DNA of 64,000 bases from positions 6,354,501-6,418,500 of the forward strand of contig NZ_CP146100.1 of NCBI RefSeq assembly GCF_037023755.1, in the 5' to 3' direction. The stretch comes from Saccharopolyspora sp. SCSIO 74807. GTDB lineage: Bacteria > Actinomycetota > Actinomycetes > Mycobacteriales > Pseudonocardiaceae. The notes under the pieces were generated by a model, which was not told the DNA's origin, did no database searches, and saw nothing but the letters and a program-made list of their open reading frames with translations. Numbering within the stretch: position 1 is the first letter of the stretch; each line of letters begins with the position of its first letter. Positions 53,223 to 61,783 of this stretch are shown here, in pieces. The position numbers and the translations under genes were made by a program.

Positions 53223-53255
53223 AAAGGGCGCGCGACCGGCAGCCGCGCGCCCTTT
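53223..53255. terminator. Bidirectional terminator between RES toxin and terC
   Basis: AAAGGGCGCGCG (53223-53234) and its exact complement (53244-53255) form a 12-bp stem. On the plus strand it is preceded by A and ends in TTT, and vice versa on the minus strand, so it can work for both convergent genes. Confidence 0.8.
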
Positions 53256-53307
53256 CCGGTGCCTCCGGATGCGCCGCCCGCTAATCACCGGGCACGGCGC
53301 AGGAATT

Positions 53308-54339
53308 TTACGAGGAGCTTTCCGGCTGGTGCGCCTTCTGCTCTTCTTCGTCCTTCCGGGATTTCGCGAGGCTCGCGACGGTGGTGATCACCAGCACCAC
53401 CACGATCACGCCGAGCGACATCCAGTTGTTGATCTCCAGCCAGGTCGGCACCAGGTGGTACTCGTGGAATGCGTGCAGCACCAGCTTGATGCCGATGAAC
53501 CCGAGGATCACCGAAAGCCCCACGTTCAGGTAGACCAGCCGGTCCACCAGCCCGCCGAGCAGGAAGTACAGCTGCCGCAACCCCATCAGCGCGAAGGCGT
53601 TCGCGGTGAACACCAGGAACGGGTCCTGCGTGATGCCGAAGATGGCCGGGATGGAGTCGACCGCGAACAGCAGGTCGGCGCTGCCGATCGCGACGATCAC
53701 CACGAACATCGGCGTCAGGTAGCGCTTGCCGTCGATCTTGATGATCGATTTGGTCTCGTGGTAGTCCTCGGTGACCGGGAAGACCTTGCGCACCCAGCGC
53801 ACCACGATGTTCTCTTTGTACTCCTCGTCCTCGTCCTTGTTCCGGATCATGCCGAACGCGGTCCAGATCAGGAAACCGCCGAAGATGAAGAACACCCACA
53901 CGAACTGCTGGATCAGCGCCGCGCCGACGGCGATGAACGCACCGCGCATGACCAGCGCGAGCAGAATGCCGATCAGCAGCACCCGGTGCTGGTGGATGGT
54001 GGGTACCGCGAAGCTGGACATGATCACCATGAAGATGAACAGGTTGTCCACGCTCAGCGAGTACTCCGTTATGTAGCCGGTGAAGTACTCGATCGCGAAG
54101 TGCGCATCACCGAAGATCCACACGCCGATGCCGAAGGCGATCGCGCACGCGATGTAGAACACCACCCAGCGGGCCGCTTCACCGGTGGTCACCTCGTGCG
54201 GTTTGCGGTCCACGATGACCAGGTCGAGCAGCAGCAGCAATGCCAGCCCGCCTAGCGTGGCCGCCCACACCCACCAATGCGCGTGCAGCGTGTCCGCTGC
54301 TTGGGCCTGGGGTGCGGCCGCCATCAGCTGGACACCCAT
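53308..54339 (-). CDS. TerC family membrane protein (Mn2+ exporter-like)
   Basis: This 343-residue integral membrane protein of the TerC/Alx family has nine or so membrane helices. The family's acidic metal-binding motifs are present (EYSLSVDNLFIFMVIM and GSADLLFAVDSIPAIFGI). TerC/Alx proteins export Mn2+, in some cases to load exoenzymes, and were first linked to tellurite resistance. The ATG is preceded by GGAGGTGATC (54341-54350), an almost complete complement of the 16S rRNA 3' end. A manganese riboswitch covers the leader, which supports a manganese role. Confidence 0.9.
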   Translation of the reverse strand: MGVQLMAAAPQAQAADTLHAHWWVWAATLGGLALLLLLDLVIVDRKPHEVTTGEAARWVVFYIACAIAFGIGVWIFGDAHFAIEYFTGYITEYSLSVDNLFIFMVIMSSFAVPTIHQHRVLLIGILLALVMRGAFIAVGAALIQQFVWVFFIFGGFLIWTAFGMIRNKDEDEEYKENIVVRWVRKVFPVTEDYHETKSIIKIDGKRYLTPMFVVIVAIGSADLLFAVDSIPAIFGITQDPFLVFTANAFALMGLRQLYFLLGGLVDRLVYLNVGLSVILGFIGIKLVLHAFHEYHLVPTWLEINNWMSLGVIVVVLVITTVASLAKSRKDEEEQKAHQPESSS

Positions 54340-54344
54340 GGATC

Positions 54345-54352
54345 ACCTCCGG
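54345..54352 (-). promoter_or_regulatory. Sequestered ribosome site of terC
   Basis: The mRNA segment CCGGAGGU here is exactly complementary to ACCUCCGG at 54372-54379, the 3' side of the riboswitch. The ribosome site can therefore be hidden or exposed by the switch. Confidence 0.6.
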
Positions 54353-54369
54353 TTCAGGGCATGCGCCGG

Positions 54370-54485
54370 GACCGGAGGTCTCTTCCACCGGCGAACCGGC
54401 CGACGGCACCGGGCCCCTCCCGGCGACGCGCCGGGAGAACGTGACCGTGATGACGATGCCGCCGCGAAGGAATACTCCCCTCCAC
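54370..54485 (-). ncRNA. yybP-ykoY-type Mn2+ riboswitch upstream of terC
   Basis: Read on the minus strand, the leader contains GGGGAGTA (54480-54473), then CGTCATCACGG, a 9-bp hairpin (54417-54437), GGTGCCGTCGGCC, and GGAAGAGACCTCC near the 3' end. This order of conserved blocks is that of the yybP-ykoY family, which senses Mn2+. P1 would pair GGAGG (54479-54483) with CCTCC (54374-54378). The same CCTCC can instead pair with the terC ribosome site. Mn2+ would thus free the site and switch translation on. Confidence 0.82.
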
Positions 54486-54893
54486 AACGTTGCCAAGATT
54501 GTCACTTATGCGCGGTCCCGACCACCAGTCGGGGTGATGATCGGCACGAGTGCACGCGGAACGTTACGACTGCAGATTCTCCACCGGCAACTTCCTGGTC
54601 ATCGGCTCACTCGAAGTGGGCGCAGCGACGTCGCGCTGTGACCAATCACATTCGATCGAACCAGCGTTGAACCGACCATCGGGGGATGGACTCGGCGCGT
54701 CGCGTCGCTACGATCACCGCGCCCGCCCCAGGCCCACGTGGCGGGACCGCACTCGGGGATGCGGCCGTGCACCGACGACTCGACGACCGTGAAGGTGGCG
54801 GCGCGGCAGGCGGCCGATTGCTGTTCGGTTGCTGCTTCATAGCGTCTTCGCCTTCACCCGCTCCAGGATGAAACCGTTGCCGCCTCGTTCCCC

Positions 54894-54899
54894 TAATGT
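54894..54899 (+). promoter_or_regulatory. -10 element of leaderless hydrolase-ABC gene
   Basis: TAATGT lies 7 nt before GTG 54907. Confidence 0.45.
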
Positions 54900-54906
54900 C
54901 CGGACC

Positions 54907-57684
54907 GTGTCCCCGACCTCCCGCCGCAATGGCCTGCTGCTGCTCGTGGTTCTCGTCGTCGTGGCATTGGCCGCGAGCGTCGCGCTGTGGCCGGGCCGGA
55001 CCGCCGCACCAGCGCTGCCGCAACCGCGGCAAGTGCTGATCGACGTGGCCGACGGGCCGGGCGGGCAGCAGCGCGCCCAGCTCGACGCCACGCTCTACGC
55101 GCCCGCCGACACACCGGCCCCGGCGGTGGTGCTCGCGCACGGCATCGGCGGGGACAAGAACACTTCCGCCGCGCAGGCCCGCGAGCTGGCTCGCCGCGGG
55201 TTCGCGGTGCTCACGTACTCGGCGCGAGGGTTCGGCGCCAGCACGGGCCGCATCGCGCTGAACTCGCCGGAATACGAAGTCACCGACGCGCGCCAGATCG
55301 TGGACTGGCTCGCGCGCCAGCCCGAGGTGCTGCGCGACGCCGACGGCGATCCCCGGGTGGGCGTCACGGGCGATTCCTACGGCGGGGCGTTGAGCCTGCT
55401 GCTGGCGGGCACGGATCCGCGGGTGGACTCGATCGCTCCGGTGATGACCTACAACGACCTCGGTCAGGCGCTGCTGCCGAACGCCGCGTCGCGCGCCCCG
55501 ATTCCCGCGGACAGCCCGGCGCGCAGCGCTGCCTCCCCGCAGGGCGTGTTCAAGCGGGCCTGGGCGGAGCTGCTGTTCTCCGCCGGCGCCACCCGGCAAG
55601 GCGCCGACTCCGGTGGTTCCGCCGGGCCGAGCCAGGCCAGAGCCACCCCCACACCGCCCGCGACCTGCGGAAACTTCCAGGTGGACGTGTGCGCGGCCTA
55701 CACCGAGCTCGCCCGCACCGGCCGCGCTTCGCAGCGCACGCTCGACCTGCTGGCCGCGGCATCGCCGAAGTCCACCGGGCCGATCCGGGTGCCGACGCTG
55801 CTGGTCCAGGGCGAGCGCGACACCCTGTTCGGCCTGGACCAGGCGGAGGCGAACGCGCGGCAGATCACCGAGGCGGGCGGCCTGGTCAAGCTCGTGTGGT
55901 TCGCCGGTGGCCACGACGGCGACCCGCCGGGACCTCGGGTGCACGCCAAGGTGGCGGACTGGTTCGCGTTCCACCTCGGGCTGCCCGGCCCGCAGCGCGA
56001 CCCGGGCAGCGGGTTCGAGTACGACGTTCCCGGGACGCCGCGGCGCGACGGCGAGATTCCGGTGCGCACGGTCGCGGCGCCCGCCTATCCCGGGCTGGCC
56101 GCCGAGCGCACTCCGCGCTTTTCGCTGCCGCTGCGCGGTGCGGCGGCGACGGTGGTGAACCCACCCGGTGGCTCGCCCGGTTCCACGAGTTCGCTGCCTG
56201 CGGCCGGAGCCGCTCAGCACGGCGACGAGTCCGCCGCGCGCGATCTGCCCGGCCAGGTCGCGGCGTTCCGCACCGATCCGGCCTCGTCCCGGACGTTGAT
56301 CTCCGGTGCCGCGCAGACCCGGTTGTCGGTGTCCTCGGTGCCCGGCCAGCCCGCGACGGGCGACGCCGTGCTGTTCGCGAAGCTCTACGACATCGATCCG
56401 GCGGGCAGGCGCGACCTGCTGGGCGACTCGGCCGCGCCGATGCACGTGACCGGGCTTTCCCCCGATGGCAAGCCTTCCGAGGTGAACGTTTCGCTGCCCG
56501 GTGTAGTGCACTCGCTGGAGCCGGGCCACCGCCTGGAACTGGCGGTGACCACGACCGATCAGGCGTACGCGACGCCGGTGGAGCCTTCCGTGCATCGGGT
56601 TGCCCTGGCCGGGAACAACGCCGTGTCGGTGCCTTCGGTGCGCGGGACGACCGTGTCCGCGGCGACTTTCCCGTTCGCGCCGCTCGCAGGCGCCGGAGCC
56701 GTCGTGCTGCTGGCGTTGCTGGCCTGGGGCGCGTCCCGGCTGCGCGGCCGGGCGCAGGCTCCGGACGAAGCGCTGGCCGAGGTGCCGTTGCAGATCAGCG
56801 AGCTGCACAAGACTTATCCGCACCGGATCACCGCGCTGTCCGGATTGTCGCTGCAGGTGCAGCGCGGCCAGGTCGTCGGGCTGCTCGGGCCGAACGGAGC
56901 GGGCAAGACGACGACGCTGCGCACGCTGCTCGGCCTGTTGCGGCCGGATTCCGGCTCGGTGCGGGTCTTCGGCCATCCCGTGCGCCCCGGCGCGCCGGTG
57001 CTGTCCCGGGTGGGTTCGCTGGTGGAGTCGCCCGGGTTCCTGCCGCACCTGTCCGGGTTGGAGAACCTGAAGAACCACTGGGCCGCCACCGGCCGCCCCG
57101 CGCTGCAGGCCCGCTTCGACGAGGTGCTGCAGATGACCGGGTTGGACGAGCACGCCGACCGCCGCACGGCGACGCTGAGCCGGGGCATGCGGCAGCGGCT
57201 GGCCATCGCGCAGGCCATGCTCGGGCTGCCGGACCTGCTGGTGCTGGACGAACCGTTGAACGGGCTGGATCCGCCGCAGATCCACCGGCTGCGCGAGATC
57301 CTCCGCCGCTACGCCGAGACCGGCCGCAGCGTGCTGATCTCCAGCCACCTGCTGTCCGAGATCGAGCAGACCTGCACGCACGTGGTCGTCCTGCACCGCG
57401 GTGAGGTGGTCACCGCGGGCGCGGTGGACGACGTCGTCGCGCTCGACGGGCAGGCGACCTTCCGGGTCGACGATCCGGAGCAGGCCGCCGAGTCGCTGCG
57501 CCGGCTGGAGGGACTCGGCGCGGTGGAGGTCGACGGCGATCTGCTGCACGCCGACCTGGCCGGGCAGCCCCGGTCGGTGGCGGTGAACGTGCTGGTGGCT
57601 TCGGGAGTGGCGATCAGCCAGGTCGGCCCGCGTCGCCGGCTGGAAGACGCCTTCCTGGACCTGGTCGGAGAGGAGCGACGCTGA
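54907..57684 (+). CDS. Exported alpha/beta hydrolase fused to ABC transporter ATPase
   Basis: This 925-residue fusion begins with a membrane anchor (residues 8-28). An extracytoplasmic alpha/beta hydrolase (CocE/X-Pro-dipeptidase-like) follows, with nucleophile Ser157 (GDSYGGALS) and later VQGERDTLFG and AGGHDGDP for the Asp and His; a beta-sandwich-like section comes next. A second membrane helix lies near 590-612 (GAGAVVLLALLAWGASRL). A cytoplasmic ABC ATPase then has Walker A GPNGAGKT (about 661), signature LSRGMRQRLAIAQ and Walker B LLVLDEPLNGLD. The two enzymes would thus face opposite sides of the membrane. It overlaps its permease gene (TGATG). Confidence 0.88.
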   Translation: MSPTSRRNGLLLLVVLVVVALAASVALWPGRTAAPALPQPRQVLIDVADGPGGQQRAQLDATLYAPADTPAPAVVLAHGIGGDKNTSAAQARELARRGFAVLTYSARGFGASTGRIALNSPEYEVTDARQIVDWLARQPEVLRDADGDPRVGVTGDSYGGALSLLLAGTDPRVDSIAPVMTYNDLGQALLPNAASRAPIPADSPARSAASPQGVFKRAWAELLFSAGATRQGADSGGSAGPSQARATPTPPATCGNFQVDVCAAYTELARTGRASQRTLDLLAAASPKSTGPIRVPTLLVQGERDTLFGLDQAEANARQITEAGGLVKLVWFAGGHDGDPPGPRVHAKVADWFAFHLGLPGPQRDPGSGFEYDVPGTPRRDGEIPVRTVAAPAYPGLAAERTPRFSLPLRGAAATVVNPPGGSPGSTSSLPAAGAAQHGDESAARDLPGQVAAFRTDPASSRTLISGAAQTRLSVSSVPGQPATGDAVLFAKLYDIDPAGRRDLLGDSAAPMHVTGLSPDGKPSEVNVSLPGVVHSLEPGHRLELAVTTTDQAYATPVEPSVHRVALAGNNAVSVPSVRGTTVSAATFPFAPLAGAGAVVLLALLAWGASRLRGRAQAPDEALAEVPLQISELHKTYPHRITALSGLSLQVQRGQVVGLLGPNGAGKTTTLRTLLGLLRPDSGSVRVFGHPVRPGAPVLSRVGSLVESPGFLPHLSGLENLKNHWAATGRPALQARFDEVLQMTGLDEHADRRTATLSRGMRQRLAIAQAMLGLPDLLVLDEPLNGLDPPQIHRLREILRRYAETGRSVLISSHLLSEIEQTCTHVVVLHRGEVVTAGAVDDVVALDGQATFRVDDPEQAAESLRRLEGLGAVEVDGDLLHADLAGQPRSVAVNVLVASGVAISQVGPRRRLEDAFLDLVGEERR

Positions 57685-58643
57685 TGACGCAGGAACCGGC
57701 CACCCGGCAGGAGCGGGCCACCCAGCAGGAGCCGTCGCAGCACGCAGCGGAAACCGACGCGGCGTTGCTACCGGTCAGCGGCCTGGACGCGACCCAGCCG
57801 GACGGCAGCGTGCGCGGCTACCGCGCGTCCCGGACGTTGCCGGTCCGGGTGGAGCTGGCCAGGCAGCTCAAGCGCAGGCGCACCCGGTTCGCGCTGGGTT
57901 TCCTGGCGTTGCTGCCGTTGCTGCTGCTGGCCGCGTTCGAGATCGGCGACGCCGGTTCCGCCCGCCGCGCCTCCGGTGAACTGGTGGATCTGGCCACCGG
58001 CAGCGGGCTGAACTTCGCGATGTACGCGCTGTACTCCTCGGCCCCGTTCTTGCTGGTGGTGATCGTCGCGCTGTTCTTCGGCGACACCGTCGCCAGCGAA
58101 GCTTCCTGGAGGAGCCTGAAGTACCTGCTGGCCGCGCCGGTGCCGCGGGCCCGCCTGCTGCGGCAGAAGGCGCTGGTCGCGGCGTTGCTGTCGCTGTGCG
58201 GGCTGGTGCTGCTGCCCGCGATCGCGCTGGCGGTCGGGGTGTTCTGGTACGGCCCGGGAGACCTGGTGAGTCCTTCGGGCAGCGTGGTGCCGTTCCCGCT
58301 GGGCGCGCTCGACCTGGTGCTGGCGGTGGCGTTCCTGGCCGTGCACCTGAGCTGGGTCGCCGGTCTGGCGCTGTGCCTGAGCGTGCGCACCGACGCGCCG
58401 CTGGGCGCGGTCGGCGGCGCTGTGGTGCTGTCCATCCTGTCGCAGATCCTCGACCAGATCTCCGCGCTCGGCGGCCTGCGCGCGTACTTGCCGACGCACT
58501 ACGCGACGTCGTGGACGGGACTGCTGGGCGAGGGTCCGGAATGGGCCGGTGTGGTCCACGGCGCGTGCTCGGGCGTGATCTACGCGGCGGTGTTCACCGC
58601 GCTGGCGCTGTGGCACTTCCACCACAAGGACGTCACCAGCTGA
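57684..58643 (+). CDS. ABC transporter permease (ABC-2 type)
   Basis: This 319-residue membrane protein has an N-terminal cytoplasmic tail of about 65 residues and six membrane segments (FALGFLALLPLLLLAAF, APFLLVVIVALFFG, LVAALLSLCGLVLLPAIALAVGVF, LDLVLAVAFLAVHLSWVAGL and others). Its start overlaps the ATPase stop codon, so the pair forms one transporter. SEASWRSLKYLLAAPVPRARLL matches the ABC-2 family coupling region. The cargo is unknown; the hydrolase fused to the ATPase may process it outside the membrane. Confidence 0.85.
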   Translation: MTQEPATRQERATQQEPSQHAAETDAALLPVSGLDATQPDGSVRGYRASRTLPVRVELARQLKRRRTRFALGFLALLPLLLLAAFEIGDAGSARRASGELVDLATGSGLNFAMYALYSSAPFLLVVIVALFFGDTVASEASWRSLKYLLAAPVPRARLLRQKALVAALLSLCGLVLLPAIALAVGVFWYGPGDLVSPSGSVVPFPLGALDLVLAVAFLAVHLSWVAGLALCLSVRTDAPLGAVGGAVVLSILSQILDQISALGGLRAYLPTHYATSWTGLLGEGPEWAGVVHGACSGVIYAAVFTALALWHFHHKDVTS

Positions 58644-58699
58644 CGCGTTCGGCGGCCCGCCGCCGGGCCCTGCGCGAGACGAGTTCGAACACGGGCGCA

Positions 58700-58705
58700 T
58701 AAGCT
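58700..58705 (+). promoter_or_regulatory. -10 element of leaderless lysR gene
   Basis: TAAGCT lies 8 nt before ATG 58714. Confidence 0.35.
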
Positions 58706-58713
58706 GCTCCGCG

Positions 58714-59604
58714 ATGGAGGTCTTCCACCTGCGCTACTTCGCGGCCGTCGCGGAGAACCTGAGCTTCTCCCGGGCGGCCCGCGAACTGCACATGGCGGTG
58801 TCGCCGTTGAGCCGCCGGGTGCGGGACCTCGAGCGCGAGCTCGACGTGCGCCTGTTCGAGCGGGATTCGCACAACGTTGCGCTGACCCCGGCCGGATCGG
58901 CGTTGCTCCCGCTGGCGCGCGAGGCGTTGGCGCGGTTCGACGAGATTCCGCGGCGGCTGCGCCAGGAGCTGGGCGCGCAGCCCGCCGTGGTGCACATCGG
59001 CATCGCTCCCGCCTTGAACGAGCGGCTGCGGAACCTGCTCAAGGAGTTCGAAGCCGCCCAGCGGTTCGAGGTGCGCCGCTGGCCGGGCGGCAGCCTGGAC
59101 CTGGCCGGTCAGGTGCGCCGCCAGGAACTGGAGCTGGCGCTGGTGCACCTGCCGGTGCACGTGGCGGACGTGCAGGTCCGGGAGGTCATGCGGGAACCGG
59201 TGGGCGCGGTGCTGCCCGCCGCGGAGTTCGCGGGGCGCAGCTCGGTGTCGCTGGCCGAGTTGGCCGACCACGTCTTCGTGCGCCCGGGTTCGGGCATGAA
59301 CCCCACGTACTTCGAGCAGCTCGAGGTGCGGATGGCCGCTGCCGGGGTGCACCGCTGGACGACGTTGAACTCGCTGGACTACTCGGGCACCGCGGAGTTC
59401 GTGGCCAGCGGCGGCGCGTTCGCGGTCACCATCCTCGGCAGCGGCGAGTCCTTGAGCGGCCCGCGCCGGGACGACGTGGTGGCGCTGCCGTTCGCCGATT
59501 TCGAACCGGCGCTGTCCACCGGGCTGATCTACCGCTGCGACCGGGCCGCACCCGGCGGTGACCTGCACGAACTGCTCACCGAAGCGATCGCGGCGCTGGG
59601 CTGA
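58714..59604 (+). CDS. LysR family regulator
   Basis: This 296-residue LysR-type regulator has an N-terminal winged HTH (LRYFAAVAENLSFSRAAREL, then AVSPLSRRVRDLERELDVRLFER) and a C-terminal effector domain. It lies upstream of, and on the same strand as, the four-gene catabolic operon at 59.85 kb, which it probably activates in the presence of its substrate or a CoA intermediate. Confidence 0.88.
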   Translation: MEVFHLRYFAAVAENLSFSRAARELHMAVSPLSRRVRDLERELDVRLFERDSHNVALTPAGSALLPLAREALARFDEIPRRLRQELGAQPAVVHIGIAPALNERLRNLLKEFEAAQRFEVRRWPGGSLDLAGQVRRQELELALVHLPVHVADVQVREVMREPVGAVLPAAEFAGRSSVSLAELADHVFVRPGSGMNPTYFEQLEVRMAAAGVHRWTTLNSLDYSGTAEFVASGGAFAVTILGSGESLSGPRRDDVVALPFADFEPALSTGLIYRCDRAAPGGDLHELLTEAIAALG

Positions 59605-59802
59605 CGCGCGCCCGGCGGTGTGCTGCCGGACGGCCCCGGGTATTTCGAGGTGGCGGGCGTCCACGAACACCGGGCGGTGCAGCGGAAATCCGCGACCGCC
59701 GAGCTACCCGCTGAAATACCGCGTCCCGCTGGACCGCTGCGGTCACGCCGTCGTTCTCCGATCGGGCGCACCGATCGATTGCCGCTGCGCGCGACCCGCT
59801 CC

Positions 59803-59808
59803 TAATGT
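59803..59808 (+). promoter_or_regulatory. -10-like element upstream of the CoA-transferase operon
   Basis: TAATGT starts a partial palindrome, CTAATG-T-CGTTAG (59802-59814), 40 nt before the CoA-transferase start. It could combine promoter and LysR binding (T-N11-A type) functions; this is inference. Confidence 0.4.
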
Positions 59809-59852
59809 CGTTAGTGAAGCAAACGAAATCACCTCGTCCGGGAGTGCCCTGC

Positions 59853-61049
59853 ATGAACGCCCCTGCCACCACCGCGACCTCGGGCCGGGAGGGCCCGCTG
59901 GCCGGGGTGCGCGTCATCGACATGTCCACTGTGGTCATGGGGCCGTACGCGGCCCAGATCCTCGGCGACCTCGGTGCCGACGTCATCAAGATCGAGTCAC
60001 CGAAGGACACCGTGCGCAACAGCACGCAATACCGGAACACACCGGGCATGACACCGCTGCACCTCAACGTGAACCGGAACAAGCGCAGCGTGTCGCTGAA
60101 CCTCAAGGACGAGGCCGGCCACGATCAAGCGCTGCGGCTCATCAGCGGCGCCGACATCCTGATCACGAACATGCGGATCGGTGCGCTGCGCCGCCTCGGG
60201 ATGGACTACGACAGCCTCGCGGCCGAGCACCCGCACCTGATCTACGCGCACGCGCAGGGATTCCGCCCCGATTCCGAACGCGCCGACCTCGCCGCCTACG
60301 ACGAGACCGTGCAGGCCGCCTCCGGCTTGCTCGACCTGGCCGAGCGCGCCGGGGACATCGGCTCGCCCGCGGTGCTGCCGAGCATCTTCGGCGACAAGGT
60401 CGCCGCGCTGACCATCGCCTACAGCACGCTGGCCGCGCTGCACCACCAGCGCGCCACCGGGCAGGGGCAGCTCGTCGAGGTCCCGATGACCGACACGCTG
60501 CTGGCGTTCAACATGGTCGAGCACTTGCAGGGAGCGGTGTTCGAGCCGCCGATGAGCGGCACCGGTTTCCCGCTGTCGATGAACAAGGGGCACCGGGCGC
60601 GGCCCACCAAGGACGGCCAGGTCATGATCATGCCGTACACCCCGCAGAACTGCCGGGACCTCTTCCGCGCCGGTGGCCACCCGGAACTGGCCGAGGATCC
60701 GCGGGTCAACGGCGAGGTGCTGGACGCCCGCGCGCACGGCGCGGCGATCGCCGAGCTGATCGAGTCGGTCACGCCGAACCTGACCACCGACGAGTGGATC
60801 GAGGTGTGCACCAAGAACAGCATCCCGGTCGGCCCGGTGCTCAAGCTGGACGAAGCCGCCGAGGACCCCTACGTCCGGCAAGGACACCTGCTGGACCTCG
60901 GTGAGCACCCCAGCGAGGGCTCCTACCGCGTCGTCGGGGTGCCGATGAACTTCTCCGCGACGCCCGCCTCGGTGCGCGAGCACGCGCCGATTCCCGGCCA
61001 GCACACCGACGAAGTCCTCGACGAGCTGGGCCAGGGAGGTCAGCGGTGA
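59853..61049 (+). CDS. CaiB/BaiF family (class III) CoA-transferase
   Basis: This 398-residue class III CoA-transferase moves CoA between carboxylic acids to activate the pathway substrate. It shows GVRVIDMSTVVMGPYAAQIL, GADVIKIESP, NRNKRSVSLNLK, and the catalytic Asp150 in AAYDETVQAASGL. The ATG at 59853 follows GGGAG. It is the first gene of the operon, and its stop codon overlaps the next start (61046-61049). The acid substrate is unknown. Confidence 0.88.
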   Translation: MNAPATTATSGREGPLAGVRVIDMSTVVMGPYAAQILGDLGADVIKIESPKDTVRNSTQYRNTPGMTPLHLNVNRNKRSVSLNLKDEAGHDQALRLISGADILITNMRIGALRRLGMDYDSLAAEHPHLIYAHAQGFRPDSERADLAAYDETVQAASGLLDLAERAGDIGSPAVLPSIFGDKVAALTIAYSTLAALHHQRATGQGQLVEVPMTDTLLAFNMVEHLQGAVFEPPMSGTGFPLSMNKGHRARPTKDGQVMIMPYTPQNCRDLFRAGGHPELAEDPRVNGEVLDARAHGAAIAELIESVTPNLTTDEWIEVCTKNSIPVGPVLKLDEAAEDPYVRQGHLLDLGEHPSEGSYRVVGVPMNFSATPASVREHAPIPGQHTDEVLDELGQGGQR

Positions 61050-61783
61050 AGCGTGACGAAGTTCTGCGCAGCTTCACCACCCCGCTCGGCGCCCCTGCGT
61101 ACGCACCCACCGCGGCCCGGTTCACCGACCGCGAGTACCTCAACGTCGTGTACCGGACCGACCCGGACGCGCTGCGGGCGGTGGTGCCGGAGCCGCTGGA
61201 GTTCGACGAGCCGCTGGTGCGCTTCGAGATCATGAAGATGGGCGAGGTGACCTCGTTCGGCCCGTACGTCGAGTCCGGGCAGGCGATCCCGGTGCGGCAC
61301 GGCTCCGAGCACGGCGAGTACCTGCACGCCATGTACCTGAACAACTTCCCCGCCACCGCCGCGGGACGGGAGCTCAGCGCCTACCCGAAGGTGATGGGTT
61401 CGCCTGCGCTGTTCGCCGACCACGCCGCTCTGGTGGGCACGTTGGACTACGGCTCGCAACGGGTGGCGACCGCGACGATGGGCTACAAGCACCACGCGCT
61501 GGACCTGGATGCGGCGAAGGCGCAGATCACGGTGCCCACGTTCATGCTCAAGCTGGTCCCCGGCTACGACGCCGCGCCGCGGATCGCCGAGCTGGTGCGC
61601 ACCCAGATCACCGACATCGTGGTCAAGGAGGCCTACACCGGCCCGGCTCGGCTGCAGCTGTTCGAGCACGCGCTGGCGCCGCTGGCGGATCTGCCGGTGC
61701 GCGAGGTCGTTTCGGCCAGCCACATCGTCACCGATCTCACCCTGGGTCCGGCGCGCCCGGTCCACGATTACCTCGCCGAATGA
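61046..61783 (+). CDS. Acetoacetate-decarboxylase-like enzyme
   Basis: This 245-residue protein of the acetoacetate decarboxylase superfamily keeps the Schiff-base Lys115 (SAYPKVMGSP) and the active-site Arg29, Glu61 and Glu76, at the same numbering as the clostridial enzyme. The neighbouring Lys116, which lowers the pKa of Lys115 in true acetoacetate decarboxylase, is Val. It may therefore decarboxylate acetoacetate poorly and could be one of the superfamily members with other Schiff-base chemistry (aldolase/dehydratase type). It overlaps both neighbouring genes. Confidence 0.85.
   Translation: MKRDEVLRSFTTPLGAPAYAPTAARFTDREYLNVVYRTDPDALRAVVPEPLEFDEPLVRFEIMKMGEVTSFGPYVESGQAIPVRHGSEHGEYLHAMYLNNFPATAAGRELSAYPKVMGSPALFADHAALVGTLDYGSQRVATATMGYKHHALDLDAAKAQITVPTFMLKLVPGYDAAPRIAELVRTQITDIVVKEAYTGPARLQLFEHALAPLADLPVREVVSASHIVTDLTLGPARPVHDYLAE

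Larger units (their letters stand above)
54340..54906. other. 567-bp divergent region terC / hydrolase-ABC gene
   Basis: The terC side is taken up by the riboswitch. At 54517-54533 there is a CCCGAC-N5-GTCGGG inverted repeat that might bind a regulator. The -10 of the hydrolase-ABC gene is at 54894. Bases 54540-54890 show no supported gene. Confidence 0.5.

Noticed and set aside
54517-54533. CCCGAC-N5-GTCGGG as a third copy of the TetR operator
   Set aside because: The spacing differs by 3 bp from the two good sites, and the flanking ACGG extension is missing.
54646-57549. A 967-codon minus-strand open frame opposite the hydrolase-ABC gene
   Set aside because: It is an antisense shadow of the ABC fusion. 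It has no motif, and the plus strand shows Walker A, signature and Walker B.
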